This document shows positions 1-8,487 of a DNA stretch of 64,000 bases, piece after piece (positions within the stretch are counted from its first letter, which is position 1; each line of letters opens with the position of its first letter). The stretch lies in contig NZ_PIPQ01000008.1 of assembly GCF_003987015.1 (NCBI RefSeq), forward strand, positions 1-64,000. The letters run 5' to 3'. The DNA is from Aliidiomarina taiwanensis. GTDB taxonomy: Bacteria > Pseudomonadota > Gammaproteobacteria > Enterobacterales > Alteromonadaceae. The notes beneath the pieces are model-generated. The model was not told the DNA's origin. It ran no database searches and was given only the letters and a program-made list of their open reading frames with translations. The position numbers and the translations under genes were made by a program.

Positions 1-167
1 GATTTTGATGCAAGTGTCCGTTAGGACTGTTTCACTCATGAATATCTGGTTCTTACTTATTTGTAAGGCTCTTCCATTCAAAAGTTCAACTATTGCCAAC
101 CGAAGTTGGTCTTTATGTTGATGCTTTCGTCTGCAAGTGCCCACACAGATTACTTGGCTTGATAAAT

Positions 168-179
168 TGTTAAAGAGCG
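168..179 (-). promoter_or_regulatory. boxA antitermination element of rrn leader
   Basis: The minus strand reads CGCTCTTTAACA, one base from the gammaproteobacterial rrn boxA (TGCTCTTTAACA). BoxA in nascent rRNA recruits NusB/NusE for antitermination. It lies downstream of both tandem promoters, as expected. Confidence 0.8.
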
Positions 180-205
180 TTGCTTCTGTCCGAAGCGAGG
201 TGCGC

Positions 206-233
206 ATTCTACACACCTATTTTTGTTTGTCTA
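206..233 (-). promoter_or_regulatory. rrn P2-like sigma70 promoter
   Basis: On the minus strand: -35 TAGACA (228-233), 16-bp spacer, -10 TAGAAT (206-211), then a GC-rich discriminator GCGCACC. The -10 plus discriminator is identical to that of the upstream promoter at 307-312. A GC-rich discriminator is typical of stringently controlled rrn promoters. Confidence 0.75.
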
Positions 234-306
234 CCTTTATTTGAAAGTTTTTTGAAACCTTGCTCTCAACTCTCTTTTGGTGACCTCTTCTCTCGAAGTG
301 GTGCGC

Positions 307-334
307 ATTCTAGCTACTTTTTTAAAAGGGTCAA
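307..334 (-). promoter_or_regulatory. rrn P1-like sigma70 promoter
   Basis: On the minus strand: -35 TTGACC (329-334), 16-bp spacer, -10 TAGAAT (307-312), discriminator GCGCACC. An A/T-rich stretch at about 335-375, upstream of the -35, could serve as an UP element. Together with the promoter at 206-233 it forms the P1/P2 pair typical of rRNA operons. Confidence 0.75.
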
Positions 335-456
335 GCCCTTTTTTAAAAAAATACGCTTTTATCCATAATATTTTGCTCAACAGCCAGTTACGGGCTAGGA
401 TAGAGGTGTAATTTTGTACACTTACTCTTTATCTTCTTTAATCAAAGGAATCGTTC

Positions 457-954
457 ATGCAACAAGCAAGTAGCGCTCTTCATATTATTATAGCTGCTCT
501 TTTAGCCGCAGCCGCGACTGTTATTACTGGGTTTATTCTTGGCTCTTGGGAAAACGCTGTTCTTACAGCTGTGGCATTAAGCACTTTCCTCGGCGGTTTA
601 TTAACCCCTTACATTTCATCGGCGCTTAGTAGTAATGGCTCAAGTGCAAAACCCAAAGCAACGTCTTCCACAACACAAGCAAGCACTTCCGCTTCAGGTG
701 AATTACGCACACTCTATGTTGGCAATCTGCCATTCAAAACCGACGAAGAATCCGTCAGTGCCCTTTTCTCTCAATATGGTGCAGTCAATGCCGTTCGCTT
801 AGTAAAAGACAGACGGACTGGCCGAAAGAAAGGATATGGCTTCGTTGAAATGGACGCTCATGCTGTCGACGCAGCATTAGCAGCCTTAAATGATAGCGAG
901 TTCGAAGGCCGTACTATAAAAGTACGCACCGCGCACTCTGATACCGAGTCATAG
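457..954 (+). CDS. membrane-anchored RRM RNA-binding protein
   Basis: 165 residues. Two hydrophobic segments (about 7-29 and 34-56) and a Ser/Thr/Ala-rich linker (57-80) precede a single RNA recognition motif at about 84-160. RNP2 (LYVGNL, 86-91) and RNP1 (KGYGFVEM, 125-132) are intact, including the aromatic RNA-stacking residues. Bacterial RRM proteins of this type bind single-stranded RNA. The N-terminal anchor would place the domain at the inner membrane, probably facing the cytoplasm (inferred). The start has an AAGGA ribosome site about 8 bases upstream. It is divergent from the rRNA operon and followed by a strong terminator, so probably monocistronic. Cellular role unknown. Confidence 0.9.
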   Translation: MQQASSALHIIIAALLAAAATVITGFILGSWENAVLTAVALSTFLGGLLTPYISSALSSNGSSAKPKATSSTTQASTSASGELRTLYVGNLPFKTDEESVSALFSQYGAVNAVRLVKDRRTGRKKGYGFVEMDAHAVDAALAALNDSEFEGRTIKVRTAHSDTES

Positions 955-976
955 TATTTCACTGCTTCACCCAAAC

Positions 977-1005
977 AGCCCGAGCAAACTTGCTCGGGCT
1001 TTTTT
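977..1005 (+). terminator. rho-independent terminator after RRM gene
   Basis: A perfect 10-bp inverted repeat (AGCCCGAGCA/TGCTCGGGCT) with a 4-base loop is followed by a run of T, 22 bases after the stop codon. Confidence 0.9.
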
Positions 1006-1105
1006 ATTTGCAAACCGCATTTCCACGTCGTTCGCTTGTGACTTTTAAACCTGAACGCTGTAATATCCACTGCTCATTTCTCCTGTGCAAGCAAGGTTAC
1101 ACACT

Positions 1106-2206
1106 ATGCCGCGTACTCAAGCAGACTATCAGCAGCAACTCTCGGAAAAAGAGTTACGGTTAAATCAACAATTTTCTCTTTTTGCTCATGAGCAGTCGTT
1201 ACCTGAATTACAGGTTTTCACTTCGGCCCCGACACACTACCGTATGCGTGCAGAGTTTCGGGTTTGGCATGAAGGGGACGACCTGTTCTACATTATGTTC
1301 GAGCCAGGAACCCGTAATAAATACCGCGTAGAAACTTTCCCTGTGGCTTGCGAGCTCATTAATACTCTCATGCCTGAGGTTTTGAACTATGTAAAAAGCA
1401 AACCTGAGTTACGCCACCGGCTTTTCCAAATAGACTATCTCGCTACACAGACGGGCCAAGCGGCTATTTCTCTTTTATATCATCGCCAACTAGACGACCA
1501 ATGGATAAACGCTGCAGAAGAAATGCGTGCCCACCTGCAAAGCTTTGGGCAAATAGAACTTATTGGCCGTGCGCGCAAGCAAAAACTCCTTGTGCACAAT
1601 GACCGTGTTATCGAAACGTTACAAGTAAACGGCAAAGCCTTTCAGTTTGAGCAAATTGAAAATAGTTTCACTCAACCAAATGCCCAGGTGAATGAAAAAA
1701 TGCTGGAGTGGGCGCTCTCTGTTACCCAAGGAAGTTGTGGTGATTTACTCGAATTATACTGTGGTAACGGTAACTTCAGCTTGCCTCTGGCACAGAGCTT
1801 TCAACGGGTGCTAGGTACTGAAATATCGCGAACCTCCGTTATGAGTGCGCAAACAAATATTGCGTTAAACAGTATTGATAATGTGCTCATTGCTCGGATG
1901 TCAGCTGAAGAAGTTTCAGCGGCTATGAAGGGGGAGTTTGCGTCACGTCGCGTGGATGAACTAAAGCTAGAAGACTATGACTTTAAAACCGTGCTGGTTG
2001 ATCCACCAAGAGCAGGGTTAGATGACGCGACCTTAGGTATGGTGCAGGCTTACGACAATATATTGTATATCTCCTGTAACCCTGACACTTTAATTGAGAA
2101 CTTAAAACAGCTATGCAAAACCCACCGCATTGTGCACCGTGCGTTGTTCGATCAGTTTCCCTTCACCCACCACACGGAAGCCGGGGTTTACTTAACCAAG
2201 CGCTAA
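1106..2206 (+). CDS. trmA: tRNA (uracil-5-)-methyltransferase TrmA
   Basis: Methylates U54 in the T-loop of tRNAs using S-adenosylmethionine. Starting at the ATG at 1106 (AAGG 9 bases upstream) gives 366 residues, the length of E. coli TrmA. A GTG at 1085 would add seven residues and is less likely. The SAM site LYCGNGNF is at about 217-224, DPPRAGLD at about 299-306. The nucleophilic Cys of SCNPDT falls at residue 324 and the general-base Glu of HTEAG at 358, the same numbers as in E. coli. A monocistronic housekeeping gene with the MerC-like gene converging 10 bases downstream. Confidence 0.96.
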   Translation: MPRTQADYQQQLSEKELRLNQQFSLFAHEQSLPELQVFTSAPTHYRMRAEFRVWHEGDDLFYIMFEPGTRNKYRVETFPVACELINTLMPEVLNYVKSKPELRHRLFQIDYLATQTGQAAISLLYHRQLDDQWINAAEEMRAHLQSFGQIELIGRARKQKLLVHNDRVIETLQVNGKAFQFEQIENSFTQPNAQVNEKMLEWALSVTQGSCGDLLELYCGNGNFSLPLAQSFQRVLGTEISRTSVMSAQTNIALNSIDNVLIARMSAEEVSAAMKGEFASRRVDELKLEDYDFKTVLVDPPRAGLDDATLGMVQAYDNILYISCNPDTLIENLKQLCKTHRIVHRALFDQFPFTHHTEAGVYLTKR

Positions 2207-2216
2207 CGGCCGGTGA

Positions 2217-2654
2217 CTACGAGACAACTGCTTCGGTTGTCTCGTGAGCTTCTACAGCGACACTTTCTTCTTCAACTTGCTCGCACGGCACTTTATTGTG
2301 CTTACGGCATAGGTATAAGTTTAATGTATGCGCAGTGATCAGAAGTAAGGCACCCACAATAATGGCCAGCTGTTCCCACGGGGCCGACATTTCATGTTTG
2401 AAGAAGAACAAAACGCCCGCCGCAATAAGAGCGACTAACGGTGCAAAGCTGGAGTGATGGCGCATACCCAATACCACTGCAATACCACCTACAGTGAAGC
2501 TAATTGCAAGCACCACAAGTTCGACCCACAGCATACCGAAAAATGACAAGCCCATCAGTGCCATCGTTGGCAATACCACGGGCAGCATTAAACAATGCAA
2601 GGCGCAGAGTATGGCGATGGTAATACCGGCTTTATCGAATGATTTGTGTTGCAT
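2217..2654 (-). CDS. MerC-family membrane protein, probably zinc-responsive
   Basis: 145 residues with four predicted membrane helices (about 11-32, 38-63, 69-86, 96-116). CALHC at 17-21 in helix 1 and further Cys at 116 and 124 with His118 are candidate metal ligands. This matches the MerC mercury-transporter family, but there is no mer operon here. Instead a perfect Zur-type palindrome (2679-2693) overlaps the promoter, suggesting repression by zinc. A role in zinc handling under starvation is therefore more likely than mercury resistance (inference). Strong ribosome site GGAGG before the ATG. The C-terminal tail is acidic. Confidence 0.8.
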   Translation of the reverse strand: MQHKSFDKAGITIAILCALHCLMLPVVLPTMALMGLSFFGMLWVELVVLAISFTVGGIAVVLGMRHHSSFAPLVALIAAGVLFFFKHEMSAPWEQLAIIVGALLLITAHTLNLYLCRKHNKVPCEQVEEESVAVEAHETTEAVVS

Positions 2655-2678
2655 GGCTGAGGTGCCTCCAAGTTGAGT

Positions 2679-2693
2679 TGTTATAGTATAACA
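2679..2693 (-). promoter_or_regulatory. Zur-type operator
   Basis: Perfect palindrome TGTTATA-G-TATAACA, matching the core of the gammaproteobacterial Zur box (TGTTATANTATAACA). It lies 25 bases upstream of the MerC-like start codon and overlaps a TATACT -10-like element on the minus strand, so bound Zur would block initiation. Confidence 0.8.
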
Positions 2694-2719
2694 TACCGAC
2701 TCGGCGGAGATAAATATTT

Positions 2720-3691
2720 TTATGCAAGTAAACTTGGAAAAGTCACAACTTCTTTTATATTTTTCACACCTAGCTTAATCATGAGCAAGCGGTCAACACC
2801 TACAGCAACACCTGAACAATCTGGTAAACCATGTGCTAACGCGGCGAGTAAGCGCTCATCAACTGGCACTTCCTCAAGCCCTGCCTGCCGACGTTTTTGG
2901 TTATCTTCTATAAACCGCTGCCGCTGCTCCATGGCATCCGTTAACTCCCAAAAGCCATTGGCAAGCTCTAAGCCTTGGTAAAATGCTTCAAATCTGTGTG
3001 CTACGCGAGGGTCATTTTCGTTTTTTCGCGCTAATACCGCTTGGCTCGATGGAAAATGATAGACAAAGGTCAAGGTGTCTTGCGGAAAATGCGGCTCCAC
3101 AATAAGGCTCATGGCTAAATTCAACAAGCCGTCCTTGTCTTCTGCAACAACATCGCAGTCAATGCCCTTCGCGCGTATGGCTTCGGCTATTTCTTGGCGA
3201 GAAGCAACCAAAGGGTCAACGGCTAAAGCCTCAATGAACGCTTGCTGGTAGCTGATACGGCGCACCGGCATAGTGCCAAGTAATAACTTAAATAGCTCTT
3301 CAACTTCAGACATCAGTGCCTGGTCGTCAAAGCCAAGCCGATACCACTCCAGCATACTAAATTCAAAGTTATGCCGGAGGCTCAGTTCTTCGTCGCGCAC
3401 AACTTTGCTTATTTGAAAGCAGTCTCCTATGCCCGCTGCTAACAGCCGCTTCATTGGATATTCAGGAGACGTTTGTAAGTAATAGGGAGTGCGGTCAGGC
3501 AAGCCTTGCCCTTGCAGATACGTCACTGCATTCACTAAATGCAGATCTGTCACACCGGTACGGCATAATAAAGGCGTTTCAACTTCGAGCACGTCTTGCT
3601 CATTAAAAAACGCCCGGATCTGACGTTGTATATCAGCCCGGGCTTTGATCGCCTGACGCGACGCTGTAGGTCGCCAATCAAGAGTATGCAT
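2720..3691 (-). CDS. epmA: EF-P--(R)-beta-lysine ligase
   Basis: 323 residues. A class II aminoacyl-tRNA synthetase-like enzyme related to the LysRS catalytic core without the anticodon domain, as in EpmA (PoxA/GenX). It attaches (R)-beta-lysine to Lys34 of EF-P. Motif 2 is in RDEELSLRHNFEFSMLEW and motif 3 in GVAVGVDRLLM near the C-terminus. It starts 5 bases after the efp stop on the same strand without a clear ribosome site of its own, so translational coupling to efp is likely. EF-P, its ligase and the aminomutase EpmB are all adjacent here. Confidence 0.96.
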   Translation of the reverse strand: MHTLDWRPTASRQAIKARADIQRQIRAFFNEQDVLEVETPLLCRTGVTDLHLVNAVTYLQGQGLPDRTPYYLQTSPEYPMKRLLAAGIGDCFQISKVVRDEELSLRHNFEFSMLEWYRLGFDDQALMSEVEELFKLLLGTMPVRRISYQQAFIEALAVDPLVASRQEIAEAIRAKGIDCDVVAEDKDGLLNLAMSLIVEPHFPQDTLTFVYHFPSSQAVLARKNENDPRVAHRFEAFYQGLELANGFWELTDAMEQRQRFIEDNQKRRQAGLEEVPVDERLLAALAHGLPDCSGVAVGVDRLLMIKLGVKNIKEVVTFPSLLA

Positions 3692-3696
3692 AGATA

Positions 3697-4266
3697 CTAT
3701 TTTTGCGCGCGTGAAACGTACTCACCGCTACGGGTGTCGACACGCACCACTTCACCTGTTTGCACAAATAAAGGAACGCGCACTACAGCACCAGTAGACA
3801 AGGTTGCAGGCTTACCACCTGTTCCTGCCGTGTCACCTTTTAAGCCTGGGTCGGTATCGACAATTTCAAGTTCAACAAAATTTGGAGGTGTTACACTAAT
3901 AGGCTTACCATTCCAAAGCACCAGGGTACAGGCGCCTTGTTCTACTAACCACTTAACATTTTCACCCACAGCTACTTCGTCTGCTGCAACTTGCTCAAAG
4001 GTTTCATTGTTCATGAAGTGCCAGAATTCACCGTCGTTGTAGAGGTAATCTAGCTCAATCTCAACCACGTCTGCAGCTTCAACACTGTCACCTGACTTGA
4101 AGGTTTTCTCAATGACACGACCACTGATTAACTTACGTACCTTCACACGGTTAAAAGCTTGGCCTTTGCCCGGCTTAACCATTTCGTTCTCAACGATAGA
4201 GCATGGCTCACCGTCAAGCATAATTTTCAAACCACCTTTAAATTCATTCGTACTATACGTTGCCAT
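3697..4266 (-). CDS. efp: translation elongation factor P
   Basis: 189 residues. Relieves ribosome stalling at polyproline stretches. The ATG at 4266 gives [12 protein letters not shown], matching the E. coli N-terminus, with GAGGGA 4 bases upstream; longer starts lack support. The modification loop VKPGKGQAF places the lysylated residue at Lys34, the E. coli position. First gene of the efp-epmA operon and divergent from epmB, with which it shares a 107-bp intergenic region. Confidence 0.97.
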   Translation of the reverse strand: MATYSTNEFKGGLKIMLDGEPCSIVENEMVKPGKGQAFNRVKVRKLISGRVIEKTFKSGDSVEAADVVEIELDYLYNDGEFWHFMNNETFEQVAADEVAVGENVKWLVEQGACTLVLWNGKPISVTPPNFVELEIVDTDPGLKGDTAGTGGKPATLSTGAVVRVPLFVQTGEVVRVDTRSGEYVSRAQK

Positions 4267-4373
4267 GATTCCCTCTTCAGTCCAAACCGGCAAAAAGTCG
4301 CACTGATAATAAACCAAAATGGCACAAATTTCAGGTAAAATAACAGGCTCACGTTTAGAGGGTATAAAATAGA

Positions 4374-5393
4374 GTGTCGAATCAGGTTCAATTTACGTTT
4401 TATGAAGACTGGCAACGAGAACTTAGCCAAAGCTTTACCTCCCCTGAAGCCTTGGGTAAGGCATTGAATTTAGACAGCAACTGGATTGAGCTACACAGTC
4501 AAGCGCGCCAGCTGTTTCCAATGCGCGTCCCCCGTCCTTTCGTGGCCCTCATGGAGCCAGGTAACCCCAAAGACCCTTTACTTTTACAAGTATTGCCCCT
4601 ACAAAACGAGTTTGAGCCCGCAGCAGGCTTTACCCAAGACCCGCTAGAAGAACAGTCGCTTTCGGGCCCAACAGGATTACTGCATAAGTATAAAAGCCGT
4701 GTACTTATTGTATTACGTGGTGGCTGCGCAGTGAATTGCCGCTATTGTTTTCGCCGCCACTTCCCGTACCACGAGCACCATGTGTCGCGCCGTGAACTGG
4801 ACGAGATAGACGCATACCTAGCACAGCATACCGAAATTAATGAGGTTATTTTGAGTGGTGGCGACCCGCTTATGGCGCGCGATCAGCATTTAGCTGAAGT
4901 TATTCAGCGCATGGAAGCCCACCCACACCTCAGCCGCATTCGAATTCACACGCGACTGCCCGTCGTAATACCTCAGCGTCTGACCCAACAGCTAGCTACT
5001 TTATTAAGCGACTCTCGTTTAGACGCGGCCATTGTCTTGCACATCAACCATCATCAAGAAATAAGTACAACGTTGAAGGAACGGTTAAGTCTATATCGAG
5101 CCCAAGGTATTTGGCTGTTTAACCAAAGCGTACTATTACGCGACGTCAATGACTCGGTGGCAAGCTTAACCACATTAAGTGAACATCTATTCAGTGCTGG
5201 CGTTCTCCCCTACTACATTCACCAACTTGACCGTGTAGCAGGCGCAGCACACTTTGAAGTGCCAGAAGAAGAAGCTCGCTTCATCATGCAGGGGTTATTG
5301 GAAGAATTGCCGGGCTTTTTAGTACCGAAGTGGGTGCGAGAGGTAGGTGGCGAGCGAAGCAAAACTCCGCTCGCTTTATTCCATGAAACCTAA
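4374..5393 (+). CDS. epmB: EF-P beta-lysylation protein (lysine 2,3-aminomutase)
   Basis: 339 residues, GTG start. Radical-SAM aminomutase that converts (S)-alpha-lysine to (R)-beta-lysine for EpmA. The [4Fe-4S] motif CxxxCxxC is C118, C122 and C125 (CAVNCRYC). The likely PLP lysine is K330 in GERSKTPL at the C-terminus, by position against E. coli. It lacks the extra C-terminal segment of clostridial lysine aminomutases, typical of EpmB. Divergent from efp; the three-gene module is complete. Confidence 0.95.
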   Translation: MSNQVQFTFYEDWQRELSQSFTSPEALGKALNLDSNWIELHSQARQLFPMRVPRPFVALMEPGNPKDPLLLQVLPLQNEFEPAAGFTQDPLEEQSLSGPTGLLHKYKSRVLIVLRGGCAVNCRYCFRRHFPYHEHHVSRRELDEIDAYLAQHTEINEVILSGGDPLMARDQHLAEVIQRMEAHPHLSRIRIHTRLPVVIPQRLTQQLATLLSDSRLDAAIVLHINHHQEISTTLKERLSLYRAQGIWLFNQSVLLRDVNDSVASLTTLSEHLFSAGVLPYYIHQLDRVAGAAHFEVPEEEARFIMQGLLEELPGFLVPKWVREVGGERSKTPLALFHET

Positions 5394-5403
5394 CGTACTG
5401 CGT

Positions 5404-5931
5404 TTAACCTGCGTCAAGAAAGGTTTCTTTAAACCAGCGGTTGAGCATTTTTATTTCTGAACCTATGGTTTCTTCGTCACGCTTGCTTACCTTAGGGAAG
5501 TTTGAAATACCTTCCGTACGAATGGCGCGGCCGGTTATTTCCACATCTGCAGCTTCAGCTAACACTGTACCCTCTTTATCTTTCAGCGTGTAACTTAAGG
5601 TCATGCTGGGAAAGTCATTGGGAAATTGAGAGCGCGTAAAGGCAGAACGATTTCCAGGACCTGCGTCCGCTTGCTGCACTCCCGCCATATCATAGTCTGT
5701 CACTACAATATGGAGCTGCTCACCCTGCTTGAAGTGCATTGTCGCTAGCTTATTCAGGTGTCGCGCCAAACGCTCCAAGCGAATATTTAACGACGCATTA
5801 TCCGGGTCTAAATGGTTTACCTTTGCATCAGTATACTCGCTCGGGTTTTTCCATTCGACCGTGACAGGCTCGGCAGCGAGCCCCGCGTGAGCCCAAAAAA
5901 GTGCGCATAAAAGTAGTATATAGCGTTTCAT
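5404..5931 (-). CDS. DUF3016-family secreted protein
   Basis: 175 residues with a clear Sec signal peptide (about 1-19, cleaved after AGLAA). The mature part begins VTVEWKNPSEYTDAK and carries the pattern of the DUF3016 family of Alteromonadales. A paralog lies 0.4 kb upstream (6314-6829), sharing V-W-P--Y-D at the N-terminus and a C-terminal RWF(K/R)(E/F)-F motif. Function unknown; probably periplasmic. Converges with epmB. Confidence 0.8.
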   Translation of the reverse strand: MKRYILLLCALFWAHAGLAAEPVTVEWKNPSEYTDAKVNHLDPDNASLNIRLERLARHLNKLATMHFKQGEQLHIVVTDYDMAGVQQADAGPGNRSAFTRSQFPNDFPSMTLSYTLKDKEGTVLAEAADVEITGRAIRTEGISNFPKVSKRDEETIGSEIKMLNRWFKETFLDAG

Positions 5932-6039
5932 TGTTGCCCCCTTACTAGGTTTTGTGTGGAGTTAGCACCTTTGCTTAGTAAGTCTTTCGTAGCACGTTAC
6001 TAAGCAAGGCGCTTACCAACACGAACTGACCTAAGTAAA

Positions 6040-6222
6040 TTAAGCCGTTGTATTGATATTCGTTCCAATAGAAGCTCCGGGTGTGGAGCTCGATTTAGGC
6101 CCGCTCTGTGCAGCCGACTCAAGCAACTGTAAGGTTGCTGCGCCTTCTGACTTCTGTTGGTTCTTTGCAAGCTGCAATGAAACCAACTCCAAGCTTTGTG
6201 AGCCCGTTGGTGTAATTTCCAT
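6040..6222 (-). CDS. small YjfB-like putative motility protein
   Basis: 60 residues. An amphipathic helix (SLELVSLQLAKNQQK) is followed by a second helix with LQLLESA and a Pro/Gly tail ending GTNINTTA. This resembles the small putative motility proteins related to Bacillus YjfB, which often end in an N-T-x-A tail. The ribosome site is excellent (AAAGGAG 6 bases before ATG), which supports real translation. No flagellar genes are nearby. The family assignment is pattern recognition only. Confidence 0.6.
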   Translation of the reverse strand: MEITPTGSQSLELVSLQLAKNQQKSEGAATLQLLESAAQSGPKSSSTPGASIGTNINTTA

Positions 6223-6313
6223 TGGTTCTCCTTTCTACAACATCTACGTTTGGGAGCATGCGGTAATCACCGATTTGTGTTTACCGCATACCTTGTAACG
6301 GCAGTGTCGCCAA

Positions 6314-6829
6314 TTACTTAACGTAATTTTCAAAACGGAAGCGGAACCAACGCTCAATCATCGCTTTTTCATAGTCCAGCAGGTCATGCTGCGGGCGGGC
6401 CTGGCGGGCGATACGGCCTTGCCCTGGTAACTCCCGACCACGCAAACGTTCCTCGCCAGCTTCCACCTGCACACCTTTCTCGTTCAATAACTGATAGCTG
6501 AACTCAATACGTGGGAAGTCATTACTTTTCACCACCCGTAACATCTGCATTCTGCCTAAGTCCGTATTGAAAATAACTTCACCCGCTAAATCTAAGTCCG
6601 TTACCTTCAGCTTTAAGGTATAACCTTCTGGTAAACGGTCTGTGATATAGTCGAAGTACATTTCGAACTCTTCGAAAATACGCTTTTCAAATCGGCTTTG
6701 TATTTCTTCACCCGCACGAACATCGCGATATTTTTCGGGTTCATGCCAGGAGACCTCGGCAGTTCCAGCCCACGCAGTAACCGAAACGAAACTTAACAGT
6801 ACTAACATTCCATACATTTTCATCATCAT
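6314..6829 (-). CDS. DUF3016-family secreted protein (paralog)
   Basis: 171 residues, signal peptide about 1-21 (cleaved after AWA), mature part starting GTAEVSWHEPEKYRDV. Same layout as the 5404-5931 gene: V-W--P--Y-D near the N-terminus, a central DLDLAGEV region and C-terminal MIERWFRFRF. Probably periplasmic, function unknown. Its start lies about 90 bp from the hairpin at 6919-6951, which now insulates it from transcription out of the integrated element. Confidence 0.8.
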   Translation of the reverse strand: MMMKMYGMLVLLSFVSVTAWAGTAEVSWHEPEKYRDVRAGEEIQSRFEKRIFEEFEMYFDYITDRLPEGYTLKLKVTDLDLAGEVIFNTDLGRMQMLRVVKSNDFPRIEFSYQLLNEKGVQVEAGEERLRGRELPGQGRIARQARPQHDLLDYEKAMIERWFRFRFENYVK

Positions 6830-6918
6830 TCCTCGCCTTCTGTGAGCCTACATTGAAAGCATACATACACCTTCGCCGATTTACCGTCAGAATGCTTTTT
6901 ACTTTGTAAAAGTTTGTC

Positions 6919-6951
6919 AAAAAAAAGGGAGATGCCGCAGCATCTCCCTTT
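6919..6951 (-). terminator. displaced original groL terminator
   Basis: Perfect 12-bp stem (AAAGGGAGATGC/GCATCTCCCTTT) with a 4-base loop, followed on the minus strand by U8. It lies 41 bp beyond the left copy of the groL 3' end, where the groSL operon would have ended before insertion. It is now about 10 kb from groL. Confidence 0.85.
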
Positions 6952-6992
6952 CATTTTATAAACTAGGCTTAGCTTATATGATGAAGCAAGGC

Positions 6993-7011
6993 TTACATCA
7001 TGCCGCCCATA
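6993..7011. repeat. attL core (groL 3'-end duplicate)
   Basis: TTACATCATGCCGCCCATA, identical to 17090-17108. On the minus strand it encodes the last groL codons M-G-G-M-M and the stop. It is the chromosomal remnant created when the element recombined into groL. Confidence 0.92.
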
Positions 7012-7076
7012 ACAAATCATAACCGCATGATATTGCAGTTATTTATTCTTTTTCATACACTTAATGCAAACATTCC

Positions 7077-7096
7077 TGTCAACAAAACTGTCAACA
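7077..7096. repeat. left integrase arm-type repeat
   Basis: The 20-mer TGTCAACAAAACTGTCAACA contains two TGTCAACA units and is exactly repeated at 17021-17040. It sits 65 bp inside attL and just upstream of the integrase start, so it probably binds the integrase and may also govern its expression. Confidence 0.75.
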
Positions 7097-7106
7097 TTAA
7101 GTAGTC

Positions 7107-8414
7107 ATGAGCAAGAAAAAATCGATTATTGACCGCAACCTGAACAAGCGTGGCAACGTCTATTGGTACTCTCGAAGAATCCCTAAAGAATTACATGATG
7201 TTCTTGGCAAAAAGCGTGAAGACATATCCCTGAAAACTAGCGACCTCCAACTAGCACGAATACTCAGAGATGAAAAAGATGCGGAAATATCTCGCCTGTT
7301 ATACCACAAGACTGCACTTCGTAGAGCCAAGCTAGAGCAGGCGCTAGGTGACTTTAGACTTTACCAAATGAAGTCAGTGGATTCCGGCTCAGTGTTTATC
7401 GATTTTCCACTATCATCAGCAGATCTGAGAGCAATGGGGCATGAAGTAGAAGCAGATGCTCTTAGTATTCTAGAAGGCTCAAAAGAAACGAAAGAGAAGT
7501 ATAGCTTGAGCTTAGGTGAGGCCGTTTCACTCACTAAGCAGCGCAAGCAAGGTAGCATTACAGATGAGTCATTACATCGCTATGACAAAGCAGCGGAAAA
7601 GTTTGCGGAGTTTATGCGAGAAGATGTTCATTCGCTTCCACTAAAATCAATAGACCGAGTGACTGCACATAAATTTGTGCGTTTCCTAGAAACCTCAAGC
7701 TATAAGCGAGCAACTATTCAAGGCTTACTCAACCGTCTCAAGGTTGTATGGCAGCAATCAGCTAACTTAGGTCATGTCGGGCATGAAAACCCGTTCGATA
7801 ATCAAGACATAATTGTCGCGGACACTCGTGAGGACAACAAAACACAATTGTTTAGTGATGCCGAGCTTGAGCAAATTATCGATTTGGTCAACCAGCAATC
7901 CCGAGACTTTAAGCTCATTATCAAAATTCTAGCGTTTACAGGCGCTCGCCCTGCGGAAATCTGTAACCTGTCCGTAGATGCGTTTAGGGAGCATGAGGGA
8001 GTAAAGGTGCTAGTTATTAAACAGGGGAAAACGCTCGCAGCATCAAGGTTTATTCCGCTCACCGAAGAATTGATTAATGACATCGAAAGTCACTGCAACC
8101 TGCGTGTGGCAGATGCCCCGCTCTTTGATTTGGATGCTAAAGAAGTTGGTCGCATATTTTCAAGATTGAAATCTAAGGTAATTTCTAGTGACGAGCGAAA
8201 AGTAATGTATAGCTTACGGGTTCACTTTGCCACCGCAGCTCAGCGTGCTGGCGTGAGAGAAGATATAGCTGCTCAAATAGTCGGGCACTCGAATGCCAAA
8301 ACGTTAACTTTTGGGTACTACTCGAAAGGACATGAAGCTCCCGTATTAAAGCAAAATTACGATAAGATAGCCCTATACATTAGGGAGCGTTGGAAAATGC
8401 ACATCCGCATCTAA
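7107..8414 (+). CDS. tyrosine-type site-specific integrase (DUF6538-like N-terminus)
   Basis: 435 residues. The N-terminus (RNLNKRGNVYWYSRRIPKEL) resembles the DUF6538 arm-binding region of phage-like integrases. A SAM-like core-binding domain follows at about 133-235 and the catalytic domain at about 245-410. Visible catalytic residues: Arg281 (TGARPAE), Arg371 in YSLRVHFAT (box II begins Y-S-L-R rather than the usual H-x-L-R), His394 (VGHSN) and the nucleophile Tyr404 or Tyr405 (FGYYSKG). It lies immediately inside attL and should integrate and excise the element at groL. Confidence 0.93.
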   Translation: MSKKKSIIDRNLNKRGNVYWYSRRIPKELHDVLGKKREDISLKTSDLQLARILRDEKDAEISRLLYHKTALRRAKLEQALGDFRLYQMKSVDSGSVFIDFPLSSADLRAMGHEVEADALSILEGSKETKEKYSLSLGEAVSLTKQRKQGSITDESLHRYDKAAEKFAEFMREDVHSLPLKSIDRVTAHKFVRFLETSSYKRATIQGLLNRLKVVWQQSANLGHVGHENPFDNQDIIVADTREDNKTQLFSDAELEQIIDLVNQQSRDFKLIIKILAFTGARPAEICNLSVDAFREHEGVKVLVIKQGKTLAASRFIPLTEELINDIESHCNLRVADAPLFDLDAKEVGRIFSRLKSKVISSDERKVMYSLRVHFATAAQRAGVREDIAAQIVGHSNAKTLTFGYYSKGHEAPVLKQNYDKIALYIRERWKMHIRI

Positions 8415-8487
8415 CAAGATAAAAATAGCCAAGTTAATGTCGGTAACTGCGACTTTCGATGGTAACATCGTAATCGATTTCGGAATT

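Larger units (their letters stand above)
1..300 (-). other. rRNA operon leader (16S gene expected just left of window)
   Basis: Read on the minus strand, this stretch resembles the leader ahead of enterobacterial 16S rRNA: a boxA (CGCTCTTTAACA) is followed by AATTTATCAA and then by CTGTGTGGGCACT. It starts at the promoters at 206-233 and 307-334 and runs off the left end of the window with no open frame of note. The 16S gene itself is not in the window, so its presence is inferred from leader similarity and orientation. Confidence 0.8.

Noticed and set aside
180-368. 62-residue plus-strand open frame at the left edge
   Set aside because: It lies over the rrn promoters and leader on the other strand and has no ribosome site or protein-like composition.
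6826-7020. 64-residue minus-strand frame across the left att site
   Set aside because: It runs through the displaced groL terminator hairpin and the attL repeat; no ribosome site.
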